Source of the DNA: Pectobacterium aroidearum
Lineage (GTDB): Bacteria; Pseudomonadota; Gammaproteobacteria; Enterobacterales; Enterobacteriaceae
NCBI RefSeq assembly: GCF_015689195.1
Contig: NZ_CP065044.1
Coordinates: forward strand, 1,736,001-1,800,000
Length of the DNA: 64,000 bases
Direction of reading: 5' to 3'
A program made the translations under genes and the position numbers. Position 1 is the first letter of the stretch. The number at the start of each line of letters is the position of its first letter. Under the pieces are notes generated by a model. The model had not been told where the DNA came from. It did not search any database and saw only the letters and a program-made list of their open reading frames with translations. Below are positions 9,771-19,317 of the stretch, one piece after another.

Positions 9771-10235
9771 TTAGCCCTTGCGTACTCGCGCCGTCAGCCC
9801 TTTCAGGAAGTAGCGGATGACCTGATCGCCGCAGGTGCGATAGTTTTTGTGGTCAGGTGCGCGCATCATCGCGGTGACTTCCGGCACTGAAATGCGGAAA
9901 TTTTGTTCCAGCAGGATCGCCTGAATATCATCCGTTTTTAGCGAGAATGCGACACGCAGCTTTTTCAGAATAATATTGTTGGTCATCTTGCGCTCAAACT
10001 GCGGTGCAGGCTGATTTTCATCTTTGCCACGTTTTTGCAGAATCAGCCCATTCAGGAAATAACTCATCACGATGTCCGGGCAAGGTTGATAGCCTTCCTC
10101 ACCCTCTTTTTTGACGTAGCTCGCCAACTGCTGGGGAGGGACGGTCATCTCCACCAGCGCCAGGATTTTCAGCAGGTGGTCATTATTCAAATTCAGCATA
10201 TAGCGCACGCTGCGCAGGACATCGTTATTCATCAT
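9771..10235 (-). CDS. yehS: DUF1456 family protein, YehS-like
   Basis: This 154-residue cytoplasmic protein matches the DUF1456/YehS family in length and layout: two similar halves, each with a NDVLRSVRYMLNL- or NNIILKKLRVAF-type helix and a later YFLNGLI or YFLKGL motif. The family has no assigned function. It reads leftwards, away from mtnD, with a stop TAA at 9771-9773. Identification rests on remembered family sequence. Confidence 0.8.
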   Translation of the reverse strand: MMNNDVLRSVRYMLNLNNDHLLKILALVEMTVPPQQLASYVKKEGEEGYQPCPDIVMSYFLNGLILQKRGKDENQPAPQFERKMTNNIILKKLRVAFSLKTDDIQAILLEQNFRISVPEVTAMMRAPDHKNYRTCGDQVIRYFLKGLTARVRKG

Positions 10236-10319
10236 TACGGAAGGGGTCTCGCCGTTCGTCTTGGTACAAAACGCACAGTATAAAGGGAACGGCGGAGAAA
10301 TGCAGAAACGATCGTGGAA

Positions 10320-10841
10320 TTAGTGAAACGTCTCCCGCCCGGTAAAGTGCCCAACCCAGCCTTCTGGATTAGTAAAAATGCGGATCGCGACAAAATCAGG
10401 AAATTCGCCGCAGTCAAACCAGTGCAGCGTGTTGGCGGGAACGCGTAAGAGATCGCCGGCCTCGCAGGTAAGCTGGAAAACCTGCTCGCCAATCGGCACA
10501 AAGAAGCTTCCGCTGCCGCGCACGAAGAAGCGCACTTCATCTTCACTATGGGTGTGTTCCTGAAGAAATTTTTCCCGCAGCGCCAGTCTCTCGGCATGAT
10601 CCGGCGTCAGGCTGATCACGTCGGCAGAGGTGTAGCCCTCTTGCTGTTTGAGACGCTCAATATCGGCATGATATTGCGTCAAGATGGTTTCGTTGCTGGC
10701 GTCAGGCGGCGGTGCGTCAGTGTGCCAGTGTTCCAACTGGATCCCGGCGCCGGCGAGCAGGGAAGCGATGTCAGTAAACGCGGTGAGCTGTTGGACGGGC
10801 TGTGTGATGTGCGGGCGGTGATAAATCGAGAGCGTTGTCAT
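10320..10841 (-). CDS. mtnD: Acireductone dioxygenase (methionine salvage)
   Basis: This cupin enzyme oxidises the acireductone intermediate of the methionine salvage pathway; the bound metal (Fe or Ni) decides the products. The start at 10841 rather than 10856 was chosen because it numbers the metal ligands as H96, H98, E102 (HTHSEDE) and H140 (LHWFDCG), exactly as in the Klebsiella enzyme. The resulting protein has 173 residues. No other mtn gene is adjacent, so the rest of the pathway must lie elsewhere. Neither candidate start has a strong ribosome-binding site. Confidence 0.93.
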   Translation of the reverse strand: MTTLSIYHRPHITQPVQQLTAFTDIASLLAGAGIQLEHWHTDAPPPDASNETILTQYHADIERLKQQEGYTSADVISLTPDHAERLALREKFLQEHTHSEDEVRFFVRGSGSFFVPIGEQVFQLTCEAGDLLRVPANTLHWFDCGEFPDFVAIRIFTNPEGWVGHFTGRETFH

Positions 10842-10936
10842 GGCCGTTTTTCTCATCAGGATAGAAGAGCCTTAACCATTCCCTTTATGGGGACAAAAAA
10901 CAAGATGCTTTTTTTATAACTTATTCCTGCTAATTC

Positions 10937-10953
10937 AATGATTAACAATCATT
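10937..10953. promoter_or_regulatory. Palindrome between mtnD and the sugar transporter operon
   Basis: AATGATT-AAC-AATCATT is a perfect 7-bp inverted repeat in the AT-rich divergent intergenic region 10842-11077. It could be an operator for either side. It resembles a Fur site in base composition, but the half-site spacing differs. Confidence 0.35.
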
Positions 10954-11077
10954 ACATCTGCCGATCAACGCTATTTCCATTTAATTACTAGCCATTATCA
11001 TTTTTGTTATTTCGATTTAACTTTTCCCGTTGCTAATCTCTCTCCCTGCTAATAATTTTATAAAAATCGGGATAAAA

Positions 11078-12061
11078 ATGATGAAGACGCGCTTTTCTCA
11101 CCTGGCTGCATGCGTGTTGGCTACAGGGGTAATGACCTCGGTTCAGGCAGCGGATGAGACATTGTCATTGAAGGGAAAAACCATTGGCGTTGCCGTGGTG
11201 GGAACACAGCACTTTTGGGACCGTGAGGCCTACAAAGGGGCAACCGAAGAAATTGAGAAACTCGGTGGGCAGGTCGTGGGCGTGGATGGAGGGCGTGATA
11301 ATCAGGTTCATGCCAATAACCACGATATTCTGCTGGCGCGCAAGGTCGATGCGGTGATCAGTATTCTCGGCGACAGCGCGGTAGAGCCGAAGTTTAAAGC
11401 GTTGCGTGAGGCAAAGATTCCGGTTTTTACCGTCGATCATGTCTCGTCTTATTCCATCAATAACACGACGTCAGATAACTACGCGATCGGCTCGACGATC
11501 GGGCGTTATACAGCGGATGCACTGGGTGGAAAAGGGAATATCGCCGTTTTCAACGCCTTCTCCAACGCGCTGCGTATCTGCGGTATTCGCTATGACTTGT
11601 GGAAATACGTTCTGCAAGACTATCCGGGGATCAAAATCATTCAGCCTGAACTGGCTGAACAATATTCCAACTCACCGGAAGATGCGCGCAAGAAAACCCT
11701 TGAACTGCTGAGCCAGCATCCGAAAGGCACGCTGGATGCGATCCACGTCGCCTGCTGGGATCAGCCTGCCATCGGCGTGGTGCAGGCATTGGAAGAAACC
11801 GGGCGTGACAAGGACGTGAAGGTCACCGCGATTGATGCTGGGCCAGAAACGTTGGAAATTATGGCGGAAAAAGGCAGTCCGTTTGTTGCCAACGTTGCGC
11901 AGCAGCCGCGTCTTATCGGTACAACATCGGCGAAAAACGTTGCCCGTTATTTCGCGGGTGCCACGCTGCTGCCGCAGACGTTTGTGCCGGTCTTGCCCGT
12001 CAAAGGGGAGGCAGAAGCCAAGGCGGTCTATAAACAGCTTGGCTATGGCGACCTGAAATAA
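11078..12061 (+). CDS. Periplasmic sugar-binding protein of an ABC transporter
   Basis: This protein of about 327 residues captures a sugar-like ligand in the periplasm and presents it to the permease. An N-terminal signal peptide (MKTRFSHLAAC...VQA) precedes a type I periplasmic-binding fold (peripla_BP_4 type) with GKTIGVAVVGTQHFWDREA near the N-terminus and the DAIHVACWDQPAIGVVQAL and VTAIDAGPETL segments typical of RbsB/XylF relatives. The start at 11078 or 11081 follows CGGGA and begins the signal peptide; an upstream TTG at 11030 adds residues incompatible with it. It is first in a five-gene operon. The ligand cannot be read from the sequence; the two sugar kinases nearby suggest a carbohydrate or polyol. 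Confidence 0.88.
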   Translation: MMKTRFSHLAACVLATGVMTSVQAADETLSLKGKTIGVAVVGTQHFWDREAYKGATEEIEKLGGQVVGVDGGRDNQVHANNHDILLARKVDAVISILGDSAVEPKFKALREAKIPVFTVDHVSSYSINNTTSDNYAIGSTIGRYTADALGGKGNIAVFNAFSNALRICGIRYDLWKYVLQDYPGIKIIQPELAEQYSNSPEDARKKTLELLSQHPKGTLDAIHVACWDQPAIGVVQALEETGRDKDVKVTAIDAGPETLEIMAEKGSPFVANVAQQPRLIGTTSAKNVARYFAGATLLPQTFVPVLPVKGEAEAKAVYKQLGYGDLK

Positions 12062-12064
12062 TCT

Positions 12065-13612
12065 ATGGCGGGATATGATTCAGCCCCGTCGCCATCTGGC
12101 GGCGGTCTGGCAATGACGCACATCAGCAAGCAGTTTGCGGGGATTTCCGCGCTGGACAACGTATCGCTAACGGTCCGGCCAGGAGAAATTCTCGGTCTGA
12201 TTGGGGAGAATGGCGCGGGGAAATCGACCTTAATCAAGGTGCTAGCTGGGGTCTATGCCGCAGATGGCGGTGAAATCGCTATCGATGGGCAGCGGTTGAG
12301 CACCGTGACGCCAGCGGTTATCCACGCGCACGGCGTGCGTTTTATCCATCAGGAACTGCATCTGATTCCCCATTTTACCGTGGCGGAATCGGTGTTTCTC
12401 GGACAGGAGCCTGTGAACCGCTGGCGAGGTGTCGATCGTCGGGCGATGCGGCGTGAAACGGAGCAGTTTTTTCAGCACACCTTTAATTTATCGATAGACG
12501 CTAACCGGCTGATTCGCGAGTTAAGCCTGGCGGAACGCAAACTGGTACAGATTGCGAGGGCACTGATTGACGGCAAGGCACGGCTGGTGGTGTTTGATGA
12601 ACCAACCGCGCCGCTGGAAGCACGCGAAGCCGTACAGTTACTGCATACGATCCAGACGCTGAAACAGCGTGGTATCGCCATTATCTATGTCTCTCACTAT
12701 CTCAATGAAATTGCAGATATCTGCGATCGCGTCACCGTGTTACGCAATGGTCGGGGCGTGACGACGCTGGACGATCCTGAGACGAAGGATATCGATGGAA
12801 TGATTCGCCTGATGGTGGGCCGAGAGATTGCCAGCCTGTTTGACGGGAAACGCAAGACAGAGAAAAGTGAGACGCCGCTGCTACAGGTTGAACAGCTCAC
12901 AGATCGGCAGCATTTCCAACCGATCCGTTTTCAGGTGGCGGCAGGAGAAATTGTTGGTATCGCGGGGCTGTTAGGTTCGGGGCGTGAGGCGCTGGTTGAT
13001 GCACTCTATGGTATTGCGCCCGCCCGAGAAGGACATATTACGATCGAGGGTCAGACGCTACGCCCGCGTTCTCCGGTACAGGCCATCGCGCAGCGTATGG
13101 CGCTGGTGCCGCGCGATCGTCGCCATGACGGGCTGATTTTACCGCTATCCGTGGCGGACAATATCAATCTGGCTTCCCTGCCTGCTGTCGCCTGGCGCGG
13201 CTGGCTGCGGCGTAAGAAAGCCACTACGCAGGCGAATCATCTGGCGCAGATGCTGGATATCCGGCCGCGCGATGTCAGCGTACCCGTGCGCAATTTAAGC
13301 GGCGGCAACCAGCAGAAGGTAATACTGGCGCGCTGGCTGAAGACGGACACCCGACTGTTTATTCTTGATGAGCCGACGCTGGGCGTTGATATTGGCGCGA
13401 AGGCGGAAATCTATCAGCTCACCCGGCAACTGGCGGCGGAAGGGCGGGCCGTTATCGTCTCTTCCAGCGATGACGGCGAACTTCTGGGGCTGTGCGATCG
13501 CATTCTGGTGATGTGGCGCGGCGAACTTATCGCCGATGTGCCGACGGAACGCCTCTCGCTGGATAGCCTGTTGGCGTTGACCAGCAGCGGCCGAATGCAG
13601 GAGGCAGTATGA
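12065..13612 (+). CDS. Sugar ABC transporter ATPase with two nucleotide-binding domains
   Basis: This 515-residue protein has the double-ATPase layout of RbsA/XylG/MglA. The first domain holds GLIGENGAGKST, a signature read as IRELSLAERK and Walker B LVVFDEPTAPL. The second has a degenerate Walker A (GIAGLLGSGREAL) but an intact signature NLSGGNQQK and LFILDEPTLGVD, as usual in this family. The ATG at 12065 gives an unusual glycine- and serine-rich leader before LAMTHISKQFAG; an ATG at 12113 would cut into the first strand, so 12065 is kept. It starts 3 bases after the binding-protein stop and overlaps the next gene by ATGA. Confidence 0.9.
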   Translation: MAGYDSAPSPSGGGLAMTHISKQFAGISALDNVSLTVRPGEILGLIGENGAGKSTLIKVLAGVYAADGGEIAIDGQRLSTVTPAVIHAHGVRFIHQELHLIPHFTVAESVFLGQEPVNRWRGVDRRAMRRETEQFFQHTFNLSIDANRLIRELSLAERKLVQIARALIDGKARLVVFDEPTAPLEAREAVQLLHTIQTLKQRGIAIIYVSHYLNEIADICDRVTVLRNGRGVTTLDDPETKDIDGMIRLMVGREIASLFDGKRKTEKSETPLLQVEQLTDRQHFQPIRFQVAAGEIVGIAGLLGSGREALVDALYGIAPAREGHITIEGQTLRPRSPVQAIAQRMALVPRDRRHDGLILPLSVADNINLASLPAVAWRGWLRRKKATTQANHLAQMLDIRPRDVSVPVRNLSGGNQQKVILARWLKTDTRLFILDEPTLGVDIGAKAEIYQLTRQLAAEGRAVIVSSSDDGELLGLCDRILVMWRGELIADVPTERLSLDSLLALTSSGRMQEAV

Positions 13613-14601
13613 CTCGAGCCTTACAATCCCTCCGAGCGACGCCGTATTTAGCCGGGTTTTTCAATCATATTCCCTTGTTGCTGTTTGCCGCGCTATTGCT
13701 GTTCCTCTGCCTGAGCGCACCTTACTTTCTCAGTTGGCAAAATATCACCATTATTTTGCGACAAAGTGCGCCGTTGGCAATTCTGTGCTTCGGACTGGTC
13801 TGCGTCATTACGGGCGGCGGTGATGATGTTGTCTCCGGCGGTATCGATCTCTCGCTGCCCGCGATTGCGGTACTTGCCGTAGCGATAATCAGCGATGGTT
13901 TGACGAACGCAGGGTTCAGCTATCCGTGGTTGATTGCATTGGTGGTGGGGGCGGCGCTAATGGCGGGGGCGGTGAATGCTGCGCTGGTGGTGGCGATTAG
14001 GCTACCGCCACTATTGGCGACGCTAGCCTGCTCCGTGGCGGTTATTGGACTCACCAATTTGCTCACCCAGCAGCGGCGCATTAGCGTTAGCGATCCGGTG
14101 ATTGTGGCGTTTCGTGATAGTAGCCTGCTCGGGTTACCGCTGGCGGTCTGGTTCATGCTACTGGTCTTTGTCTTGTTTCAGTTTATCGTCCACCATAGCC
14201 GCTGGGGCCAGCATTTGCAGGCCGCGGGCGGAAACCGCGAAGCGGCGCAGCTGTCGGGCATTTCTCACACCCCGTTGGTTATTGGTTCGTATCTGTTAGG
14301 GGCGCTGGCGGCGGCGCTGGCCTCGCTGACGCTGGTAGCGCAAGGATCGGGCAGCTCGCCCGGCACGGCAGAACCGCTGTTGCTGGAGATGGTATTGGCG
14401 ACGTTTCTCGGTGCGGCGTTCTCTCGCCGCCGGATGGTTACCATCTGGGGGGCGTTGCTGGGTACGCTGCTGGTTAATGCTCTGTCGAACGGCATGGCGC
14501 TGCTGCGAGTCGATATTTTCTGGGTTGGCGCGATTAAGGGCTTACTGATTCTGGTGGTGCTCACCGCTGCCTCGTTACGCAGGCAAAGGAGTCACGCGTG
14601 A
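13609..14601 (+). CDS. Sugar ABC transporter permease 1
   Basis: This 330-residue inner-membrane protein of the RbsC/BPD_transp_2 family has about nine hydrophobic segments and the family motif GGIDLSLPAI following VCVITGGG. It would form half of the transmembrane channel together with the next gene product. It overlaps the ATPase by ATGA at its start and the next permease by GTGA at its end, so the three genes are translationally coupled. Confidence 0.9.
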   Translation: MTRALQSLRATPYLAGFFNHIPLLLFAALLLFLCLSAPYFLSWQNITIILRQSAPLAILCFGLVCVITGGGDDVVSGGIDLSLPAIAVLAVAIISDGLTNAGFSYPWLIALVVGAALMAGAVNAALVVAIRLPPLLATLACSVAVIGLTNLLTQQRRISVSDPVIVAFRDSSLLGLPLAVWFMLLVFVLFQFIVHHSRWGQHLQAAGGNREAAQLSGISHTPLVIGSYLLGALAAALASLTLVAQGSGSSPGTAEPLLLEMVLATFLGAAFSRRRMVTIWGALLGTLLVNALSNGMALLRVDIFWVGAIKGLLILVVLTAASLRRQRSHA

Positions 14602-15596
14602 AACCTTCTTCTTTGGCGGCGCAGCCTGTGCTGCCGGGTAACAAGCCAGGGCTGTCGTTTTTTATCCGCTATGGTTTTCTGGTCATCCTGCTGGCCTTTC
14701 TGGTGTTTTTCTCACTGCAAAACCCGATATTTTTGACATTAGGCAACTGGGGGAACCTGCTGCAGGGCAGCGCGGTGCTGCTGATTGTGGCGCTGGCCAT
14801 GACGCTGGTGGTGACAGCGGGTGGGATCGACCTGTCCGTGGGCGTTGCGCTGGATTTTGGCGCTGCCTTCGCGCTGGTGGCGCTCAAAGTCTATGGTCTG
14901 CCGTGGCAGGCTGCGGTATTGGCCGCGTTGGCGGGGGGCGCGCTGGTAGGGCTGGTTAATGCGGTGCTGATTATTCATTGTCGAATTAAGCCGTTTTTGG
15001 CGACGCTAGGGACATGGTTTATCGGTAGCAGCATCGAACGTATCTACACCGAAGGCGGTGGGCCGATCGCTTACCGCCGGATGGCGCCGCAGTACCACGA
15101 ACTGGCCGTGGGTGACCTGTGGGGCATTCCGGTGCCGATCGTGATTGTGGCGGTGCTGTGGCTTGCCTATTACCTGTTATTTGAACGGACGATTGCCGGT
15201 AAACGTATTCACGCGATGGGCTTAAATGCGCCAGCGGCGCTGATTGCCGGGGTTAACGTGCGGCGCACGATGTTCTGGCTGCTGATTGTCACGTCGGTGA
15301 CATGTGCCATCGGCGGCGTGGTGTTATCCGCCAATCTGCGTCAGTTTACGCCACTGGCCGGACAGGCTTACCTGATGGACGCTATTGCCGCTGTGTTTAT
15401 CGGCACCGCGTTTCATGCTCAGGGGCGGCCCAACGTGACGGGGACACTAATCGGCGTGCTATTTCTCGGTATGATCGCCAATGGTTTGAACCTGATGGGG
15501 CTGAATTTCATCGTAAAAGATGCGCTGAGCGGCGTGATTTTAGTGCTGGCGTTAGCGCTCTCTTTCCTGCAGGGGCGGCTGCGTCAACGGCAATAA
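14598..15596 (+). CDS. Sugar ABC transporter permease 2
   Basis: This 332-residue RbsC-like permease carries the hallmark VVTAGGIDLSVGVAL. It starts with GTG overlapping the stop of the first permease. Two different permease genes, rather than a homodimer from one, are typical of heteromeric systems such as the AI-2 (Lsr) and Ytf-type importers, but no Lsr enzyme is present here. The substrate is unknown. Confidence 0.9.
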   Translation: MKPSSLAAQPVLPGNKPGLSFFIRYGFLVILLAFLVFFSLQNPIFLTLGNWGNLLQGSAVLLIVALAMTLVVTAGGIDLSVGVALDFGAAFALVALKVYGLPWQAAVLAALAGGALVGLVNAVLIIHCRIKPFLATLGTWFIGSSIERIYTEGGGPIAYRRMAPQYHELAVGDLWGIPVPIVIVAVLWLAYYLLFERTIAGKRIHAMGLNAPAALIAGVNVRRTMFWLLIVTSVTCAIGGVVLSANLRQFTPLAGQAYLMDAIAAVFIGTAFHAQGRPNVTGTLIGVLFLGMIANGLNLMGLNFIVKDALSGVILVLALALSFLQGRLRQRQ

Positions 15597-15641
15597 TGAA
15601 TCGAACACGAATCAAAAACAGAATGTGAAGAGGGAGCGAGC

Positions 15642-16583
15642 GTGGGCCAATTTGATGCGGTTTTTGTCGGATTAACCATTCTGGATGTCGCTGGTCGACC
15701 CGTAACCGGTTTGCCCGAAGGCGGTGGTGTCCACTTTATCGATGAAATTCGCCTTAATCCCGCCGGTACGGCCAGCGGTGCGGCGATGAATGCAGCCAAA
15801 CTCGGTATTCGTACGGCGACGGCCGCTTGTCTCGGTGAAGATGAAAAAGCCGATTTTATTCTGGCGACCTATCGCAAGCTGGGCATCGACTGTTCGCTAA
15901 TACAGCGAACGACAGCGGCATCGACCTCTGCGACTATTCTGACCATTCGGCCGGACGGCGAGCGTCCAGCGCTGCATTATCGCGGTGCGTCAGATCACCT
16001 GTTCATCGATGAGCAGGACTTTGACGCCGTGTGCAATGCGCGTTTCTTACACCACGGTGGCACGGGGCTGCTGGCGAAAATAGATCAGGGGCAGAGCGCG
16101 CGTCTGCTTCGACACGCCAAAGCGAAGGGGTTGACGACCAGCTTCGATCTTATCGCGCCAAATGCGGAGACGCTGGCGCTGCTGACGCCGTTGCTGCCAG
16201 ATGTAGATTACTTTATGCCGTCGCTGGACGAGGCCGCGTTTATCTCCGGCCTGACTATACCGGCGGAGATTGCGGCTTTCTTCCTCGATCGCGGCGTTGG
16301 CACCTGCATTTTCAAGGCAGGAGCGAGCGGGTCTTATGTGTTCGGTCAGGATGTCACGCTGCGCATTCCCGCCTATCGCGTGGCGGTATCGGACACAACC
16401 GGTTGCGGCGACAGCTACTGCGGTGGCTTTATTGCCGGCCTGGCAAAAGGCTGGGATCTGGAGCAGGCCTGCCGGCTTGGCTCGGCCGTTTCAGGGCTGG
16501 TTGCCACCGGATTGGGTTCTGACGCGGGCGTGATTGACTGGGAGGATACGCTGCGGTTTATGGCAGAAACGCCTACCTATTAA
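15642..16583 (+). CDS. PfkB/ribokinase-family sugar kinase
   Basis: This 313-residue cytoplasmic kinase probably phosphorylates the imported sugar or a derivative with ATP. The N-terminal GG-type motif GTASGAAMNAAKLG and the C-terminal anion-hole and catalytic motif DTTGCGDSYCGGF (usually DTTGAGD) are clear. The GTG start at 15642 follows GAGGGAGCGAG. It is last in the transporter operon, 45 bases after the second permease, and converges on the dehydrogenase gene with only 31 bases between stops. Confidence 0.88.
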   Translation: MGQFDAVFVGLTILDVAGRPVTGLPEGGGVHFIDEIRLNPAGTASGAAMNAAKLGIRTATAACLGEDEKADFILATYRKLGIDCSLIQRTTAASTSATILTIRPDGERPALHYRGASDHLFIDEQDFDAVCNARFLHHGGTGLLAKIDQGQSARLLRHAKAKGLTTSFDLIAPNAETLALLTPLLPDVDYFMPSLDEAAFISGLTIPAEIAAFFLDRGVGTCIFKAGASGSYVFGQDVTLRIPAYRVAVSDTTGCGDSYCGGFIAGLAKGWDLEQACRLGSAVSGLVATGLGSDAGVIDWEDTLRFMAETPTY

Positions 16584-16614
16584 GAGACGCTGACCTACCA
16601 GATCGGTGCCGTGT

Positions 16615-17643
16615 CTATTTCCATTCGTAAAGCAGCGGTTCGCCGCGAATAAACCGCTGCAGGTCGGCGGCGATCATCGCAGTGTGCTTGATCAGCGTCT
16701 CCCGCGTCGCGCCGGCAATGTGTGGCGTGAGTACCACATTATCAAATTCGGTAATGAACGGGTGATGACGCCAGAGCGGCTCGCTGTCGTAAACATCAAG
16801 TGCGGCACCCGCCAGCCACTTTTCGCGTAGCGCCGCGATCAGATCGGCTTCGACAACAACGGCAGCTCGCGAGGTATTGATCAGATAGGCGGTAGGACGC
16901 ATGGTTCTGAGCCTATCGAGGTTGACCAGCCCTTTGGTTTGCGGTGTGCTGTTCAGGTGCAGGCTGACGAAATCGGACTGCGAAAACAGCTCGTCCAGCG
17001 TGGTTTTTCGCATGCCCGGTTCATCGATCTCTTCGGCGGCGACATACGGATCCGCTATCAGCAATTGCATACCGAAGGCACGCGCCAGCTTCCCGACACG
17101 ATGACCAATACTGCCATAGCCGATAATACCGAGCGTTTTATTACGCAGTTCGCCGCCTTTGAAAACTTCATACGGGCTGTCTTTGTCTACGTCCCACACT
17201 ACATCCTGCCGTAACCCGTCCTGTGTCTGTGTCACTGTGTGGGTTTCGCGCGTGAATTCGCCGCGCTTTAGCGCGCTATGAGCCTGAGGGATGTGGCGGG
17301 TGGCATTCAGCATCAGCGCCAGTGTTAATTCTGCTGCGGCATCGGCATTGCGTCCGGGCGTGTAAAGCACCGGAATACCTCGGCGGCGTGCGGCCTCGAT
17401 ATCGATGTTGACCGGGTTGGCGCGGGTACAGGCGATAACCCGTAGGTGAGGACACGCCTCAATGACGCGGGCGGTAATATCGTCATAGCTGGTAACGATG
17501 ACGTCGGCGTTCTCCGCCAGTCGAATCAGCGCCGCTTCGCTCAGTTTGGGCTGACCGATGGCCCAGCCGTCTACCACCAATTCCCCCAGTGCCTTAAAGG
17601 CATCAAGGTTGCCGCCGTATTCGGCGGTAAATACGATCTTCAT
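16615..17643 (-). CDS. D-isomer-specific 2-hydroxyacid dehydrogenase
   Basis: This 342-residue NAD-dependent enzyme belongs to the D-2-hydroxyacid dehydrogenase family, including 3-phosphoglycerate dehydrogenase. Visible are the nucleotide-binding GYGSIGHRVGKLA, the substrate arginine segment INTSRAAVVVEADL and the catalytic histidine in LTPHIAGATRET. It overlaps the FGGY kinase stop by ATGA, so the two are coupled. In sugar operons such an enzyme may interconvert a keto acid and a hydroxy acid; the exact substrate is not evident. Confidence 0.88.
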   Translation of the reverse strand: MKIVFTAEYGGNLDAFKALGELVVDGWAIGQPKLSEAALIRLAENADVIVTSYDDITARVIEACPHLRVIACTRANPVNIDIEAARRRGIPVLYTPGRNADAAAELTLALMLNATRHIPQAHSALKRGEFTRETHTVTQTQDGLRQDVVWDVDKDSPYEVFKGGELRNKTLGIIGYGSIGHRVGKLARAFGMQLLIADPYVAAEEIDEPGMRKTTLDELFSQSDFVSLHLNSTPQTKGLVNLDRLRTMRPTAYLINTSRAAVVVEADLIAALREKWLAGAALDVYDSEPLWRHHPFITEFDNVVLTPHIAGATRETLIKHTAMIAADLQRFIRGEPLLYEWK

Positions 17644-19187
17644 GAGGCAAGACTTTCCTGTGAGCTAGGAGCCGTGTACGAACGCGCCGCGTTGTGATTG
17701 TCGAGTGCATTAAGCGCCTGAGCCCGTGCCTGCCAGAGCGGCTGTAGCTGGTCGCGCAGTTGGCGAAAAATTGGAAACAGAGTCTGATACTGCCGATGGA
17801 CGTCGGCATCAGGGAGAAACGTTGAGGCCTGTGCATTGGCGGAAGGAACCAGGTTGGCACTTTCTCCGATGGACAGGGCGGCAAGGCGCGCGGCACCGCA
17901 TGCGCTCAGTTCCTTAACCGAACTGGCAAGCACCCGCCGTCCGGTGCAGTCCGCAATGATTTGCAGCCAAATCGCTGAAGCGGCGCCGCCACCGGCGATG
18001 TAGAGATCGCCGTGGGCAGGGTAACCGCTGAGCGCATCGGTAATCGCATAGGCGAGCCCCTCAAAGACCGCGCGCAGCAAATGCGCGTTAGTGGTGGACT
18101 GCTCGATGCCAAAAAATCCCGCTCGTGCTGAGGTGCTGTAAAACGGCGCGCGCTCGCCATTAAGGTAAGGCTGATAGAAAACGCCACCGCTGCCGGGCGG
18201 CACGCGGGCAATGCGTGCGTTGATGGTCTGAAAATTGGCATCATCGGTCAGCGTGCTCAGCGCCCAGTCAATATTCGGCGTGCCAGACTGCATCGCGAAC
18301 AGGTTGAGATAGTGACCTGGCCAGGCGTGCGCGACAAACCGGGTTTGCAGGCTCACCTGTGTTAACCCCCGGCAGACAATGCCAGTGCAGCAGGTGGTGC
18401 CGAGAATGGTGAAAATGTCGCCGTCGTGAATAGCGCCTATGCCCAGCGCGGCGGCGGACACATCCAGTGCGCCTGCGCAGACGGGAATTCCCGCAGACAG
18501 ACCCGTTTGTGCGGCGATGGCGTCGCTGAGCGTGCCAGCGATGTCATCGGGATAAAGCAGCGGCGGGAAAAGTGATCTGATGGCGTGTAAGTCCAGATTA
18601 TCCAGCACGGTTTTTGACAGCGTTTCGCTATGTAGATCCAGCAGCGACGTCCCAGCATCCGTCAGTTCCAGATTCGCCTGTCCCGTCAGTCGAAAGCGAA
18701 CCCAGTCTTTGGCAAAAAAGAAGTAATCGGCATTGTTCAGCGCATCCGCCTGATGCTGTGCCAGCCAGCGCAACTGCTGCGCGCTGTTGCAAGGGAGCAG
18801 GGGAGAACCGGTTTCGGGAAAGAGCGTCGCTTCCAGATTCGGGCGCTGTTTAAGCTGATGAACCTGTTCCGCCGTCCGAGTATCGCTCCAGAGGATGGCT
18901 TGCCGGATAGGTTGCCCGTGGCGATCGCTCAGCCAGACACCTTCGCCTTGGCCAGTCAGCCCGATGGCTCGCACACGCCCGTGGTGAAGCAGCGGCGAAG
19001 CGGCCAGCGTTTTCAGGGTGGAAAGTACGCCGTCCCATACATGGTGCATATTTTGCTCGGCGTAGCCGGGCTGCGGAGAGTAAGTAACGGTATTGGCTGA
19101 TGCAATCTGAAGTTCGTTGAAATCGGCATCGAATAACACCGATTTGACCTTTGAGGTCCCGATATCAATGCCAATGTAGTAATCCAT
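17640..19187 (-). CDS. FGGY-family carbohydrate kinase
   Basis: This 515-residue kinase starts with the ATP-binding GIDIGTSKVKSVLFD and has GQGEGVWL, ILWSDTRTAEQV, a central CAGALDVSAAALGIGA and a C-terminal LYIAGGGAASAIWLQI. The overall fit is to xylulose and related polyol kinases. MDYYIG begins directly at the first strand of the ATPase fold, supporting the start. It heads a two-gene operon with the dehydrogenase that converges on the transporter operon. Two kinases of unrelated folds in one locus suggest either two phosphorylation steps or two substrates. Confidence 0.88.
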   Translation of the reverse strand: MDYYIGIDIGTSKVKSVLFDADFNELQIASANTVTYSPQPGYAEQNMHHVWDGVLSTLKTLAASPLLHHGRVRAIGLTGQGEGVWLSDRHGQPIRQAILWSDTRTAEQVHQLKQRPNLEATLFPETGSPLLPCNSAQQLRWLAQHQADALNNADYFFFAKDWVRFRLTGQANLELTDAGTSLLDLHSETLSKTVLDNLDLHAIRSLFPPLLYPDDIAGTLSDAIAAQTGLSAGIPVCAGALDVSAAALGIGAIHDGDIFTILGTTCCTGIVCRGLTQVSLQTRFVAHAWPGHYLNLFAMQSGTPNIDWALSTLTDDANFQTINARIARVPPGSGGVFYQPYLNGERAPFYSTSARAGFFGIEQSTTNAHLLRAVFEGLAYAITDALSGYPAHGDLYIAGGGAASAIWLQIIADCTGRRVLASSVKELSACGAARLAALSIGESANLVPSANAQASTFLPDADVHRQYQTLFPIFRQLRDQLQPLWQARAQALNALDNHNAARSYTAPSSQESLAS

Positions 19188-19317
19188 CCACGCAGCCTCA
19201 TAAAACCCGTATCAGCATCAGAGTAATGGAAAAATGGCGGCCGCTATATTCATAGAAATGCAAAGCAAAGCAGCAATATTGGAATAGCAGGAAAGGGATA
19301 ATGGAGGGGCGTGTGCA

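Noticed and set aside
10937-10953. Fur box
   Set aside because: The arms look similar, but the spacing of the half-sites does not fit the 19-bp Fur site, and the flanking genes have no iron link.
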